Assembly: GCA_965267435.1 (NCBI GenBank)
Contig: OZ253960.1
Span: 4,464,001-4,528,000 of the forward strand
From: JAWPMT01 sp965267435
GTDB taxonomy: Bacteria > Bacteroidota > Bacteroidia > Cytophagales > Cyclobacteriaceae
Length of the DNA stretch: 64,000 bases
Reading direction: 5' to 3'
Shown: in pieces, positions 45,201-52,720 of the stretch
Position numbering within the stretch: the stretch's first letter is position 1
Layout: each line of letters begins with the position of its first letter
Notes under the pieces: model-generated
Databases searched by the model: none
What the model saw: the letters and a program-made list of their open reading frames with translations, nothing else
What the model was told of the DNA's origin: nothing
Position numbers and translations under genes: made by a program

Positions 45201-47967
45201 CGAATGTGATGAAAGCTCAGATCCTGCCAACACTGGTACGGCCACCGCTACTGATAATTGTGATAATGACGTCACCATTGACTACAGCGATCAAACAGCA
45301 CCGGGAAGTTGCCCACAGGAATCTGTCATCACCAGAACATGGACTGCCACCGATGATTGTGGTAACTCCTCGTCTTGTGTGCAGATCATCACCATCGTGG
45401 ATACTACGGCTCCAGAGATCGCATGCCCTGATGATGTGACATTCGAGTGTACTTTGGGAGATGCTGGATTGGCCACAGCCATCGACAACTGTGATGGCCA
45501 GCTTGCTCCTACATTCTCCGATGTCGACGGACGCGATGAATGCGGACTCGGTACCATTACCAGAACATGGACTGCCACCGACGATTGTGGTAACTCCTCG
45601 TCTTGTGTGCAGATCATCACCATCGTCGATACCACCGCTCCAGAGATCACATGTCCTGATGATGTGACATTCGAGTGTACCTTGGGAGATGCTGGATTGG
45701 CCACAGCTATTGATAACTGTGATGGCCTGCTTACTCCTACATTCTCCGATGTCGACGGACGCGATGAGTGCGGTCTCGGTACCATTACCAGAACATGGAC
45801 AGCAGAAGACTGCGCTGGTAACACTAGCTCTTGTATCCAGATCATCACCATCGTCGATACCACCGCTCCAGAGATCACATGTCCTGATGATGTGACATTC
45901 GAGTGTACTTTGGGAGATGCTGGATTGGCCACGGCTTTCGATAACTGTGATGGCCAGCTTACCCCTACATTCTCCGATGTCGACGGACGCGATGCGTGCG
46001 GACTCGGTACCATTACCAGAACATGGACAGCAGAAGACTGCGCTGGTAACACTAGCACTTGTATCCAGATCATCACCATCGTCGATACCACCGCTCCAGA
46101 GATCACATGTCCTGATGATGTGACATTCGAGTGTACTTTGGGAGATGCTGGATTGGCCACGGCTTTCGATAACTGTGATGGCCAGCTTACCCCTACATTC
46201 TCCGATGTCGACGGACGCGATGCGTGCGGACTCGGTACCATTACCAGAACATGGACAGCAGAAGACTGCGCTGGTAACACTAGCACTTGTACCCAGATCA
46301 TCACCATCAAGGACGACACTCCTCCAGTGATCACATGTCCTGATGATGTGACATTCGAGTGTACTTTGGGAGATGCTGGATTGGCCACGGCTATCGATAA
46401 CTGTGATCCATCCCCTACCATCACTTCTACCGACAATACGGATGGCCTTGATGATTGTGGTACAGGGGTTATCCTTCGCACCTGGAAAGCGGAAGACTGC
46501 AATGGCAATGTCAGCGAGTGTATCCAGGTGATCACGATAAATGATCCTGTGCCAACAATCACTGTTCCTGCGGATGTCACTGTGCAGCAATGCGGCGATC
46601 CTACCTCACCTTCGTTCACTGGCATAGGTTCAGCCACGGGAGGATGCGGTGAGGTCAGCATCAGCTTCCAGGATGACGATAGTGGCCTGGATGTCTGCGG
46701 AAATGGCGTTATCAAACGTCTATGGAAAGCCGTCGATGGATGTGGTAACTCAGCAGCGGCCACACAGATTATTACCATCGATGATTGCGGAAACTTTGAA
46801 TTGCTTAAAACCACAGATGGCGTCGTGGATCCAACGCGTGACTGGAGCTTCACCTTGACGTTCGGCGATGGTGACATCACCGAGACAACATTCGGCGATG
46901 CCAATGGTGTTTTGTTCGAGGGCCTTGCACCGCTGAGCGCGAGTGAGACCTACACAATATGTGAAACCAACATTCCGGCAGGATGGTCTACCATCTGGAG
47001 GATAGACGCTGACGGAGATGGTGTTGCTGAGATGATTGTACCGGCCTACAACCCTGATATGCCCCAGGATCTTGGCGTGCGTTGCTTCGATTTCGGTGCT
47101 GGAACAGCTTACCCACTGCCATCCGATGCAGCCATTTCCTGCACGCTGGTGATGGCCGTGGATAACAGCTTCCCTGGTGGCGATCCTCGTACACCAGGCT
47201 ACTGGAAAAACTGGAGCACCTGTTCTGGTGGAAATCAGGTCGAAACTGCTGCGAAGAATGGTGGTTGCGATGAGGGGTATTGCACACTCGATGATATCCT
47301 GAATAGTCCTGGAATCGTGTGGTGCGCAGGTACCGAAGACGAGCTCGTGATTGATGAATGCGAGCAGGCAGTGAATATCCTGGATTCCAGGGACAACACC
47401 ACTGGCAGGAAACGGGCTAGTGATGCTGCCTACAACCTGGCCAGGGCACTACTAGCAGCGCAATTGAACTTCTCTGCGGGTGCAGAAACTTGCTCAGACG
47501 CTACAGCGGCGGCTATTGCAGGGGAGGATCTCCTTTGCAGCATCGGCTTCGATGGCACAGGCAAGTACTTGAGGCCAAAAGACCAGGAGTATGCTCAGGC
47601 CCTTGAATTAGCCGGCATCCTGGACAGCTACAACAATGGCGAGCTTTGCAACAACGCCCAGGCCAGAACAGCCAGTCCAATGATCGAGATAGTTGCTCCA
47701 GAGACCGGCGTAATGCTCAATGCCTACCCTAACCCGTTCGTCAGCACCGCCACCATCGACTTCTCCGTGCCTCAGGCCGGACAGGTACGACTGGAGGTGT
47801 ATAACCTGACAGGTGTGTTGGTCGAACGTCTGTTTGATGGCGAAGCAGAAGCAGGTGTGGTCTATCACAATACCTTCGATGCCACTGGCAAGGCCAAGGG
47901 CATCTATCTGTACCGACTGATTACGGCAGACAAAGTGCACATAGGTCGACTCATGACGACAGACTAA
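42229..47967 (+). CDS. Giant HYR-repeat surface protein with T9SS sorting domain
   Basis: A 1912-residue secreted protein. The N-terminus has a long polar extension (about 45 residues) before the hydrophobic signal segment, which ends near ALGQA. Next is a beta-domain with TDKDDYTPGQIVTVTGSGW, a region with PKD/Ig-like strands (about 400-570), then twelve HYR (hyalin-repeat) units of 76-81 residues, each with a VITC-DDVTIEC-type start and a TWTATDDCGNSSSC-type end, so all carry cysteines that probably form disulfides. After the repeats come a SpaA-like strand region (GNFELLKTTDGVVDPTRDW), a Cys-rich region starting GGDPRTPGYWKNWSTCSGG, and at the C-terminus (about 1830-1912) a type A T9SS sorting domain (LNAYPNPFVSTATIDFSVP). 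HYR domains mediate adhesion; this is probably a surface adhesin or matrix protein. Confidence 0.93.
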   Translation: MKNSTQSGCCPSGQHWIPLCDETRPIHFSEAFRQAKPLTHPLGKWARPFILMLVGVFSLTTALGQATVTTDKDDYTPGQIVTVTGSGWLPGETVSLLFEEDPATCAPFTTSSVADASGNFTNTDKLIELHDLGVKFFLTATGQTSGMVAEAVFTDAPPAANLDQVRNGAAASPVDPGNWVNGNLGAQQSHYAEGMSVAYRAILTDMPPATVVNLTLEYDVQHSQKLALDYLTSYDRLEPHQLTFGHTSEEIDPTIGIAGFMEPEDDTEPIPVPGVSNSPVAGQPAASFNNVSNGGQAYMSMWNGDITNISYTGGSPDLSQAANQSQQIVVTFTTSGSPGDDARTVILAWGGHIASRIDWGYVNGDPRSAGGISGSPYHMRLIDWNLNNLGNQDRSLQADAVVPPPDCTLDGPDELCEGEEGVYTVTPIGAINPTYTWALENNTSGATIAANGTTATVTAGTAGEYTVKVTINSEFGTTVCDVTTVVNPNPACSITGPEDVCPESTGLVYTGPAGMDSYSWTISGNGTIVGSSTGQSVTVDAGSTCGVDFVLSLDISNNGCTNSCDKTVSVDDNTPPVITCPSDVTLECTASTDPGDIGIATATDNCDNDVTIDYSDQTAPGSCPQESVITRTWTATDDCGNSSSCVQIITIVDTTPPVITCTDDVTIECDESSDPANTGTATATDNCDNDVTIDYSDQTAPGSCPQESVITRTWTATDDCGNSSSCVQIITIVDTTPPVITCADDVTIECDESSDPANTGTATATDNCDNDVTIDYSDQTAPGSCPQESVITRTWTATDDCGNSSSCVQIITIVDTTPPVITCADDVTIECDESSDPANTGTATATDNCDNDVTIDYSDQTAPGSCPQESVITRTWTATDDCGNSSSCVQIITIVDTTPPVITCADDVTIECDESSDPANTGTATATDNCDNDVTIDYSDQTAPGSCPQESVITRTWTATDDCGNSSSCVQIITIVDTTPPVITCADDVTIECDESSDPANTGTATATDNCDNDVTIDYSDQTAPGSCPQESVITRTWTATDDCGNSSSCVQIITIVDTTAPEIACPDDVTFECTLGDAGLATAIDNCDGQLAPTFSDVDGRDECGLGTITRTWTATDDCGNSSSCVQIITIVDTTAPEITCPDDVTFECTLGDAGLATAIDNCDGLLTPTFSDVDGRDECGLGTITRTWTAEDCAGNTSSCIQIITIVDTTAPEITCPDDVTFECTLGDAGLATAFDNCDGQLTPTFSDVDGRDACGLGTITRTWTAEDCAGNTSTCIQIITIVDTTAPEITCPDDVTFECTLGDAGLATAFDNCDGQLTPTFSDVDGRDACGLGTITRTWTAEDCAGNTSTCTQIITIKDDTPPVITCPDDVTFECTLGDAGLATAIDNCDPSPTITSTDNTDGLDDCGTGVILRTWKAEDCNGNVSECIQVITINDPVPTITVPADVTVQQCGDPTSPSFTGIGSATGGCGEVSISFQDDDSGLDVCGNGVIKRLWKAVDGCGNSAAATQIITIDDCGNFELLKTTDGVVDPTRDWSFTLTFGDGDITETTFGDANGVLFEGLAPLSASETYTICETNIPAGWSTIWRIDADGDGVAEMIVPAYNPDMPQDLGVRCFDFGAGTAYPLPSDAAISCTLVMAVDNSFPGGDPRTPGYWKNWSTCSGGNQVETAAKNGGCDEGYCTLDDILNSPGIVWCAGTEDELVIDECEQAVNILDSRDNTTGRKRASDAAYNLARALLAAQLNFSAGAETCSDATAAAIAGEDLLCSIGFDGTGKYLRPKDQEYAQALELAGILDSYNNGELCNNAQARTASPMIEIVAPETGVMLNAYPNPFVSTATIDFSVPQAGQVRLEVYNLTGVLVERLFDGEAEAGVVYHNTFDATGKAKGIYLYRLITADKVHIGRLMTTD
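43968..45407 (+). repeat. Tandem 243-bp repeat array (type A HYR units)
   Basis: Five units of exactly 243 bp start at 44211, 44454, 44697, 44940 and 45183; a sixth, upstream unit (43968-44210) shares only its second half (from 44028). The units are almost identical at the DNA level; I noted only a few single-base differences (for example at the tact/gct change in the first unit, one at about 45129 and one at about 45300). Near-identity including silent sites points to recent duplication or gene conversion. Confidence 0.95.
45408..46547 (+). repeat. Tandem 228-bp repeat array (type B HYR units)
   Basis: Units of 228 bp start at 45408, 45636, 45864, 46092 and 46320. The units at 45864 and 46092 are nearly identical. 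The first unit (45408-45635) is a chimera: its first half is type B and its second half matches type A. The last (from 46320) diverges in its second half. Confidence 0.93.
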
Positions 47968-47995
47968 AACAGTTTATTCACTCATAAATTTCCGG

Positions 47996-48025
47996 AAGCC
48001 ACTCCTCAGGGGGTGGCTTTTTTTT
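47996..48025 (+). terminator. Intrinsic terminator after the HYR gene
   Basis: A hairpin with arms AAGCCAC and GTGGCTT, followed by a run of eight T bases, about 30 bases after the stop codon. Confidence 0.85.
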
Positions 48026-48084
48026 AGTTCATTTTAACCGAATTGGCCACCCTCCATCGAAAAATAGAAGCTGGCAGGCTTACG

Positions 48085-48115
48085 TGCGAGTCAAATTCCT
48101 TATCTTTCTAGATAC
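48085..48115 (+). promoter_or_regulatory. Shared upstream element, copy 2
   Basis: The second copy of the element at 42097-42127, with TGCG, AAATT, TTATCTTTCTAGA and AC at identical spacing. It lies about 100 bases before the start at 48215, downstream of the HYR terminator, and so is well placed to start the transcript of the serine hydrolase gene. Confidence 0.6.
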
Positions 48116-48214
48116 GCCGTCGTCCGGCCCAAAACGCGTAGGACAAGTCTAGCACGACTCTTGCTCTACAGTCGTAGAATGCATGCGACTCCCGGATGAG
48201 GACAAGCGTTGACA

Positions 48215-50560
48215 ATGAGACCATACTATAGACGTGTACGATCGATACTTCTGCCGATCTTAATGGCAGGCTACGTCGCAGCGGCGGCAGCAGACGAGGT
48301 CGCTATCGCTGACCTCAGTGAGGGCATGCGAAGTCGTGTATGGCTGGACCTGAGAGAAAAAGACGCCCAACTCCCCGATGGCGACATGCTCTCCTCTTTT
48401 GGCGGTGTGATTGTCGATAATGCACGGTTTTCTGAAATCATGTCACTAGGTGAGTCCCTTCCAGCCACGGTGACCTACTCGCTCTCATCATCACTGGATA
48501 TCGGCACTCACGACTTCCCTGATCTGGAAACGCTTGCCACCATTCAGGACGAAATGTTATTGGAAGAATTCCTGAAGCAGTACGTCGAGGTGGCAGCGAC
48601 ATTTGGCATTGATTTTTTGCTCATGCCCAACTCACAGGATCTTACACCAGAAGAGATGGAGGTCCTGGAAAAACTGGACCAGTTTGCCCCGGAGTTTGTG
48701 ATCGCACCTACCTTCAATCGCATACAGGACAAATGGAAGAAAAAGGAGCTGGCACAGCACCTCACGAATGACGAACTGATGCTCACACACGGCCCACTGA
48801 ACAAGCGACTGGCCAAGACCCTCCAAAAGATTGACAGGAAGATCACACCTCAACAATTGTACGTGTCCAGGCGTCCAGCCAAGCGGGTCACCCAGATCTC
48901 CACTGGCATTCTTCAGCGGATCTATGACGAGGCGATTGTCTATGGCCGGAAGCAAGCAGCTGTTTCTATCCCCTACGAGCAGCCTGACCTGTACCTGTTG
49001 ACAGATGAGCCCTTCGGCCACTTACGTCAAGAACTGGAAAGGTATTACACCGTGCACAATGTGCTGGAAGAGCACCCTGCCAAGGGCTCAATGATCGTAG
49101 TAGATGCCAGGTCACGTGCTGATTACTTCGGACCTATTCTGGCACAATATGATCCTGATTACCACATACTAGCGCTGATATCAGGTGAGACACATGTGCC
49201 TCCCCAGGCAGATGAGTACCTGTACTTCCCCGAGAACCATTACCTCCACGATCGAAAGATCCCGCAAATCCTTTATGGTGCTGCGGGGGTCAATGGTCGC
49301 CTGGTGGGTGCTTCCTTGCTTTCTGATGTGCAGTATCACAGGATACCGGACTTCGGCAAGCTTCGATACATGGAACCGGATTGGGTGGGCCTATCCAACG
49401 ATAAGTTGAGAGGCATCGAGTCACTGGTTGAGGACATGATAGAGCAGCGAGCCGCCCCGGGTTGTCAGGTGACGGTCATCAAAGACGGAGCCATCGTCTA
49501 CGACAAGGCATTTGGTTACCTCACTTATGATAGCCTGCTGCCTGTACATAGCCATACCCTATTTGACGTGGCCTCAGTCACCAAAGTCATGACGACATTG
49601 CTGTCAGTGATGCACCTCTATGAGCAGGGTCACTTCCAACTGGACGACTCCATCTCACTCCACCTCCCTCAATACGAGGGATCCAATAAGGGGCACATCA
49701 CCATCCGGCAATTACTCGCCCATCATTCGGGACTCCGGTCCTATGAAGCCCTATGGCGGCGCAAGTTTTCTGGGGATCTGCTAGAGCCCTTCTCCTACGC
49801 CAGCGAGGAGGACTCTGTGAATGACATACGGAGCTACGGATTGCCGATACACCCGGTTATGGCTGACTCCATTCGGAGTTGGCTGGTACAGTCGCCCCTG
49901 CTAAAAAAGCGCGACCGGTATCACTACAGTGACCTCGGATTTATGATCCTGCAACAGCTCGTGGAAAGACTAAGCCAGATGTCGTTGGAGCAATATGCTT
50001 TTACGCATTTCTATTCACCCATGGGTCTTCACCGGACCTCCTTCAATCCGCTGGAGAAGGGTTACGAGATATTTGAGATCGCCCCTACCGAATATGATCA
50101 TCGCTACCGACGTAGTCTGGTCTGGGGAGATGTTCATGATAGGAATGCAGCGATATTCGGAGGGGTGGCAGGACACGCCGGTCTCTTTTCTTCGGCAAAG
50201 GACTTGTCTGTGATCATGCACATGCTACTCAATGATGGCTACTATGCCGGAGAGCAGTATTTACAGCCCACTACCATCGCCACCTTCAATGCTCGTTACT
50301 TCGAAGGCAATCGTAGGGGACTGGGTTGGGACAAGTATGATTCAGATATAGAAAACGCCTCGGCCAAAGTGTCTCCTGGCAGCTTTGGTCACACGGGATT
50401 TACAGGTACCATGATATGGGCGGACCCTGAGCACGACCTCGTCTATGCGTTCCTCTCCAATAGGATCTATCCTGATGCCAGGAATAAGAAACTCATGAGG
50501 CACGAGTTCAGGGAGAAAATACAGGATGCGATTTATTCATCAATTATGCCTCAGGAATAG
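48215..50560 (+). CDS. Exported serine beta-lactamase-like hydrolase with degenerate GH3 region
   Basis: A 781-residue exported protein. The C-terminal half (about 385-775) is a class C beta-lactamase-like serine hydrolase with ASVTKVM (SxxK, Ser about residue 453), YSDLGF (Tyr about 570, YxN position with Asp) and HTGFTG (about 725). The N-terminal 370 residues follow the order of the GH3/beta-lactamase fusions of Bacteroidota: SFGGVIVDNARF, then DFPDLETLATIQDEMLLEEF and FGIDFLLMPNSQDL correspond to the GH3 barrel, and QILYGAAGVNGRLVGASLL matches the linker. However, the GH3 part is much shorter than usual and I cannot find the KHFPGHG motif, so glycosidase activity is probably lost. ATG at 48215 is preferred over TTG at 48209. 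Likely role: cell-wall or peptide hydrolysis. Confidence 0.85.
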   Translation: MRPYYRRVRSILLPILMAGYVAAAAADEVAIADLSEGMRSRVWLDLREKDAQLPDGDMLSSFGGVIVDNARFSEIMSLGESLPATVTYSLSSSLDIGTHDFPDLETLATIQDEMLLEEFLKQYVEVAATFGIDFLLMPNSQDLTPEEMEVLEKLDQFAPEFVIAPTFNRIQDKWKKKELAQHLTNDELMLTHGPLNKRLAKTLQKIDRKITPQQLYVSRRPAKRVTQISTGILQRIYDEAIVYGRKQAAVSIPYEQPDLYLLTDEPFGHLRQELERYYTVHNVLEEHPAKGSMIVVDARSRADYFGPILAQYDPDYHILALISGETHVPPQADEYLYFPENHYLHDRKIPQILYGAAGVNGRLVGASLLSDVQYHRIPDFGKLRYMEPDWVGLSNDKLRGIESLVEDMIEQRAAPGCQVTVIKDGAIVYDKAFGYLTYDSLLPVHSHTLFDVASVTKVMTTLLSVMHLYEQGHFQLDDSISLHLPQYEGSNKGHITIRQLLAHHSGLRSYEALWRRKFSGDLLEPFSYASEEDSVNDIRSYGLPIHPVMADSIRSWLVQSPLLKKRDRYHYSDLGFMILQQLVERLSQMSLEQYAFTHFYSPMGLHRTSFNPLEKGYEIFEIAPTEYDHRYRRSLVWGDVHDRNAAIFGGVAGHAGLFSSAKDLSVIMHMLLNDGYYAGEQYLQPTTIATFNARYFEGNRRGLGWDKYDSDIENASAKVSPGSFGHTGFTGTMIWADPEHDLVYAFLSNRIYPDARNKKLMRHEFREKIQDAIYSSIMPQE

Positions 50561-50605
50561 GCAGAGGCGAACAAATCCTGTCCAGGTGGCGTTTAAATTG
50601 GCGAC

Positions 50606-51751
50606 ATGAAGATCGGTATAGTTTGTTATCCCACCTATGGTGGTAGCGGAGTGGTGGCCACGGAACTCGGGAAGTCACTCGCCAAAAAAGGGCACGAGAT
50701 ACATTTCATCACCTACTCACAACCCACAAGGCTGGACTTTTTTAATGAGAACCTCTATTACCATGAGGTGTCAATAAAGAACTATCCTCTGTTCGAGTAT
50801 CCACCTTACGAATTGGCCCTGGCCAGTAAAATGGTCGATGTCGTGCAGCATGAAAACCTGGAAGTCCTGCATGTACATTATGCCATACCCCATGCTTCAG
50901 CCGCATACATGGCCAAGCAGATACTGGCGCGAAATGGCATCGTCATCCCAGTGATCACAACGCTCCATGGCACAGACATTACCCTTGTCGGCAAAGACGC
51001 TACCTACGAGCCGGTGGTCACCTTTTCGATCAATGAATCCGACATCGTCACGGCGGTTTCGGACGACCTCAAAAAGGACACGTATCAGCACTTCCAGGTA
51101 CAAAAAGACATTGAAGTCATCCCCAACTTCGTAGACATCGACCGCTTCAAGAAGCAGAAGAAAGATCACTTCAAAACCGCCATCTGCCCAGAAGGCGAAC
51201 GACTTCTCGTCCATACGTCCAACTTCAGAAAAGTAAAGAGGGTGCAGGATGTGATCAAGGTATTCAGCAAGGTTCGAGAGGTGATCCCCGCAAAACTATT
51301 GCTGGTAGGGGATGGCCCTGAACGTTTCCCCATGGAAGAACTCTGCCGTGAAATGGGCCAATGTGAGGATATACGATTCCTGGGTAAGCTGGAGGCAGTT
51401 GAAGAAGTCCTTTCAGTAAGTGACTTGTTTCTGATGACCTCGGAAAAAGAGAGCTTTGGGTTGGCGGCACTGGAGGCTATGGCCTGCGAGGTGCCAGTGG
51501 TGAGTACGAACGCCGGCGGGCTGCCAGAATTGAACCTACATGGCCAGTCTGGTTATATATGCAGCATTGGCGACGTAGAAGATATGGCGAGGAGGTCATT
51601 GGAGATACTGGACGAAAAAAATCTTACTAGATTTAAAGAAGGAGCACTCGCCAGAGCAAGGGATTTCGAGGTGGACAAAATTTTGCCCATGTATGAAACT
51701 CTTTACGAAAAAAGTCAATTAACAACAAGAGTATCGGCAGGTAGTGTTTAA
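50606..51751 (+). CDS. bshA: N-acetyl-alpha-D-glucosaminyl L-malate synthase
   Basis: A 381-residue GT4 glycosyltransferase that joins UDP-GlcNAc and L-malate in the first step of bacillithiol synthesis. The N-terminus MKIGIVCYPTYGGSGVVATE is diagnostic for BshA, and HVHYAIPHASAAYMAKQI, TTLHGTDITLVGKD, HTSNFRKVKRVQDV, and the C-terminal donor-binding E(x)7E segment ESFGLAALEAMACEVPV are also present. Bacillithiol is the main low-molecular-weight thiol in many Bacteroidota (family knowledge). No bshB or bshC in the window. The start follows the upstream hydrolase by about 45 bases. Confidence 0.97.
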   Translation: MKIGIVCYPTYGGSGVVATELGKSLAKKGHEIHFITYSQPTRLDFFNENLYYHEVSIKNYPLFEYPPYELALASKMVDVVQHENLEVLHVHYAIPHASAAYMAKQILARNGIVIPVITTLHGTDITLVGKDATYEPVVTFSINESDIVTAVSDDLKKDTYQHFQVQKDIEVIPNFVDIDRFKKQKKDHFKTAICPEGERLLVHTSNFRKVKRVQDVIKVFSKVREVIPAKLLLVGDGPERFPMEELCREMGQCEDIRFLGKLEAVEEVLSVSDLFLMTSEKESFGLAALEAMACEVPVVSTNAGGLPELNLHGQSGYICSIGDVEDMARRSLEILDEKNLTRFKEGALARARDFEVDKILPMYETLYEKSQLTTRVSAGSV

Positions 51752-51792
51752 TTTCGCTGCCCCGGTGAAAAGCTACTAACTGTAAGACAATT

Positions 51793-52407
51793 ATGGATCC
51801 CAAAACCAAACCATCCAATGTTGGGTCGAAGAAGCTATTCAGTAATCCGATCCTGGAGATATTGTCGAAAACGCATATTTCCATCACGTTGGTTCTCTAT
51901 ACCGTTTTACCAGTACTACTCCTCATTTATGGGTTTGACCAAGGCCATCTGACAGTGACCAGCGCGGTTATTCTGTTCATGACCGGCATGGTGGGTTTTA
52001 CCCTTGTGGAGTACCTAATGCACAGATTCTTATTCCACATTGAGCCAAAGACGCCATTTCGCAAGCAATTTGCTAATGTAGTACATGGCGCACACCACGA
52101 ATTTCCGAGGGATAAGGCCCGGATCTCGATGCCTCCTCTGCCGAGCGTTCTGCTGGCTACATTCTTTTTCGTACTGTTTAGACTTCTATTGGGAACGTAT
52201 GTATTTGGCTTCTTGCCTGGGTTCTACTTCGGCTACATGCTGTACTCCGGCATCCACTATGCGGTACATGCCTACCAGCCACCGAGAAACTTCCTGAAGG
52301 TACTGTGGGTCCATCATGGTATACACCACTACAAGGATCCTGATCATGCCTTTGGCGTGTCCTCCCCTTTTTGGGACATGCTCTTCCGAACCATGCCCAA
52401 AAGGTAA
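51793..52407 (+). CDS. Fatty acid hydroxylase / sterol desaturase family protein
   Basis: A 204-residue membrane di-iron enzyme with about four helices and a full set of His clusters: HRFLFH, HGAHHEFPRD, HYAVH and HHGIHHYKDPDH. The pattern HGxHHxxPxDxxR with MPPLPS after it resembles the fatty-acid 2-hydroxylases (FA2H/Scs7-like) that modify the acyl chain of sphingolipids or related lipids, which fits a phylum known to make sphingolipids; the substrate is inferred. It follows bshA by 42 bases on the same strand and could share its transcript. Confidence 0.87.
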   Translation: MDPKTKPSNVGSKKLFSNPILEILSKTHISITLVLYTVLPVLLLIYGFDQGHLTVTSAVILFMTGMVGFTLVEYLMHRFLFHIEPKTPFRKQFANVVHGAHHEFPRDKARISMPPLPSVLLATFFFVLFRLLLGTYVFGFLPGFYFGYMLYSGIHYAVHAYQPPRNFLKVLWVHHGIHHYKDPDHAFGVSSPFWDMLFRTMPKR

Positions 52408-52443
52408 AAGAATAAACTCCCGGCCGTGTGAGCAAAGGCTCTC

Positions 52444-52596
52444 TTACCAGGGCTTTCTTTCCTGATCTTTACGACCGTTATCTTTGTTCTTTTGGCCGGC
52501 GGGGGCCGAAGGCTCCAGCACTCTAATGGCGAGGTCTCGAATCCAATAGTACAGGTCTGAAACCAACGTGGCGAATATGGGTTTGCGTCCGGGCAT
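52444..52596 (-). CDS. Small hypothetical protein (50 residues)
   Basis: A short minus-strand gene that reads MPGRKPIFATLVSDLYYWIRD, then a helix (LAIRVLEP), then a charged, Lys/Asp/Arg-rich tail ending KPW. The order of an amphipathic aromatic helix and hydrophilic tail looks protein-like, and it fills the gap between two convergent/divergent genes. It is on the opposite strand to both neighbours. No family recognised. Confidence 0.45.
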   Translation of the reverse strand: MPGRKPIFATLVSDLYYWIRDLAIRVLEPSAPAGQKNKDNGRKDQERKPW

Positions 52597-52720
52597 TTTA
52601 TCTTGAAATAAAGTTAATTTTAAATTGACTGAATATCAAAATGCTCTCTTGCCTGAAATCAGGGGCTGCATATAACTTATTCTTCAGTTTTTTGGTTGAT
52701 AATAGACACACACCAAAGCT

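Noticed and set aside
43968..46547. Tandem repeats resembling a CRISPR-like array
   Set aside because: Units are 228-243 bp, directly adjacent, without spacers, and code for HYR protein domains.
45217..46904. Two long minus-strand frames across the HYR repeats
   Set aside because: Both repeat with the 228/243-bp period and are explained by in-frame tandem repeats of the real plus-strand gene.
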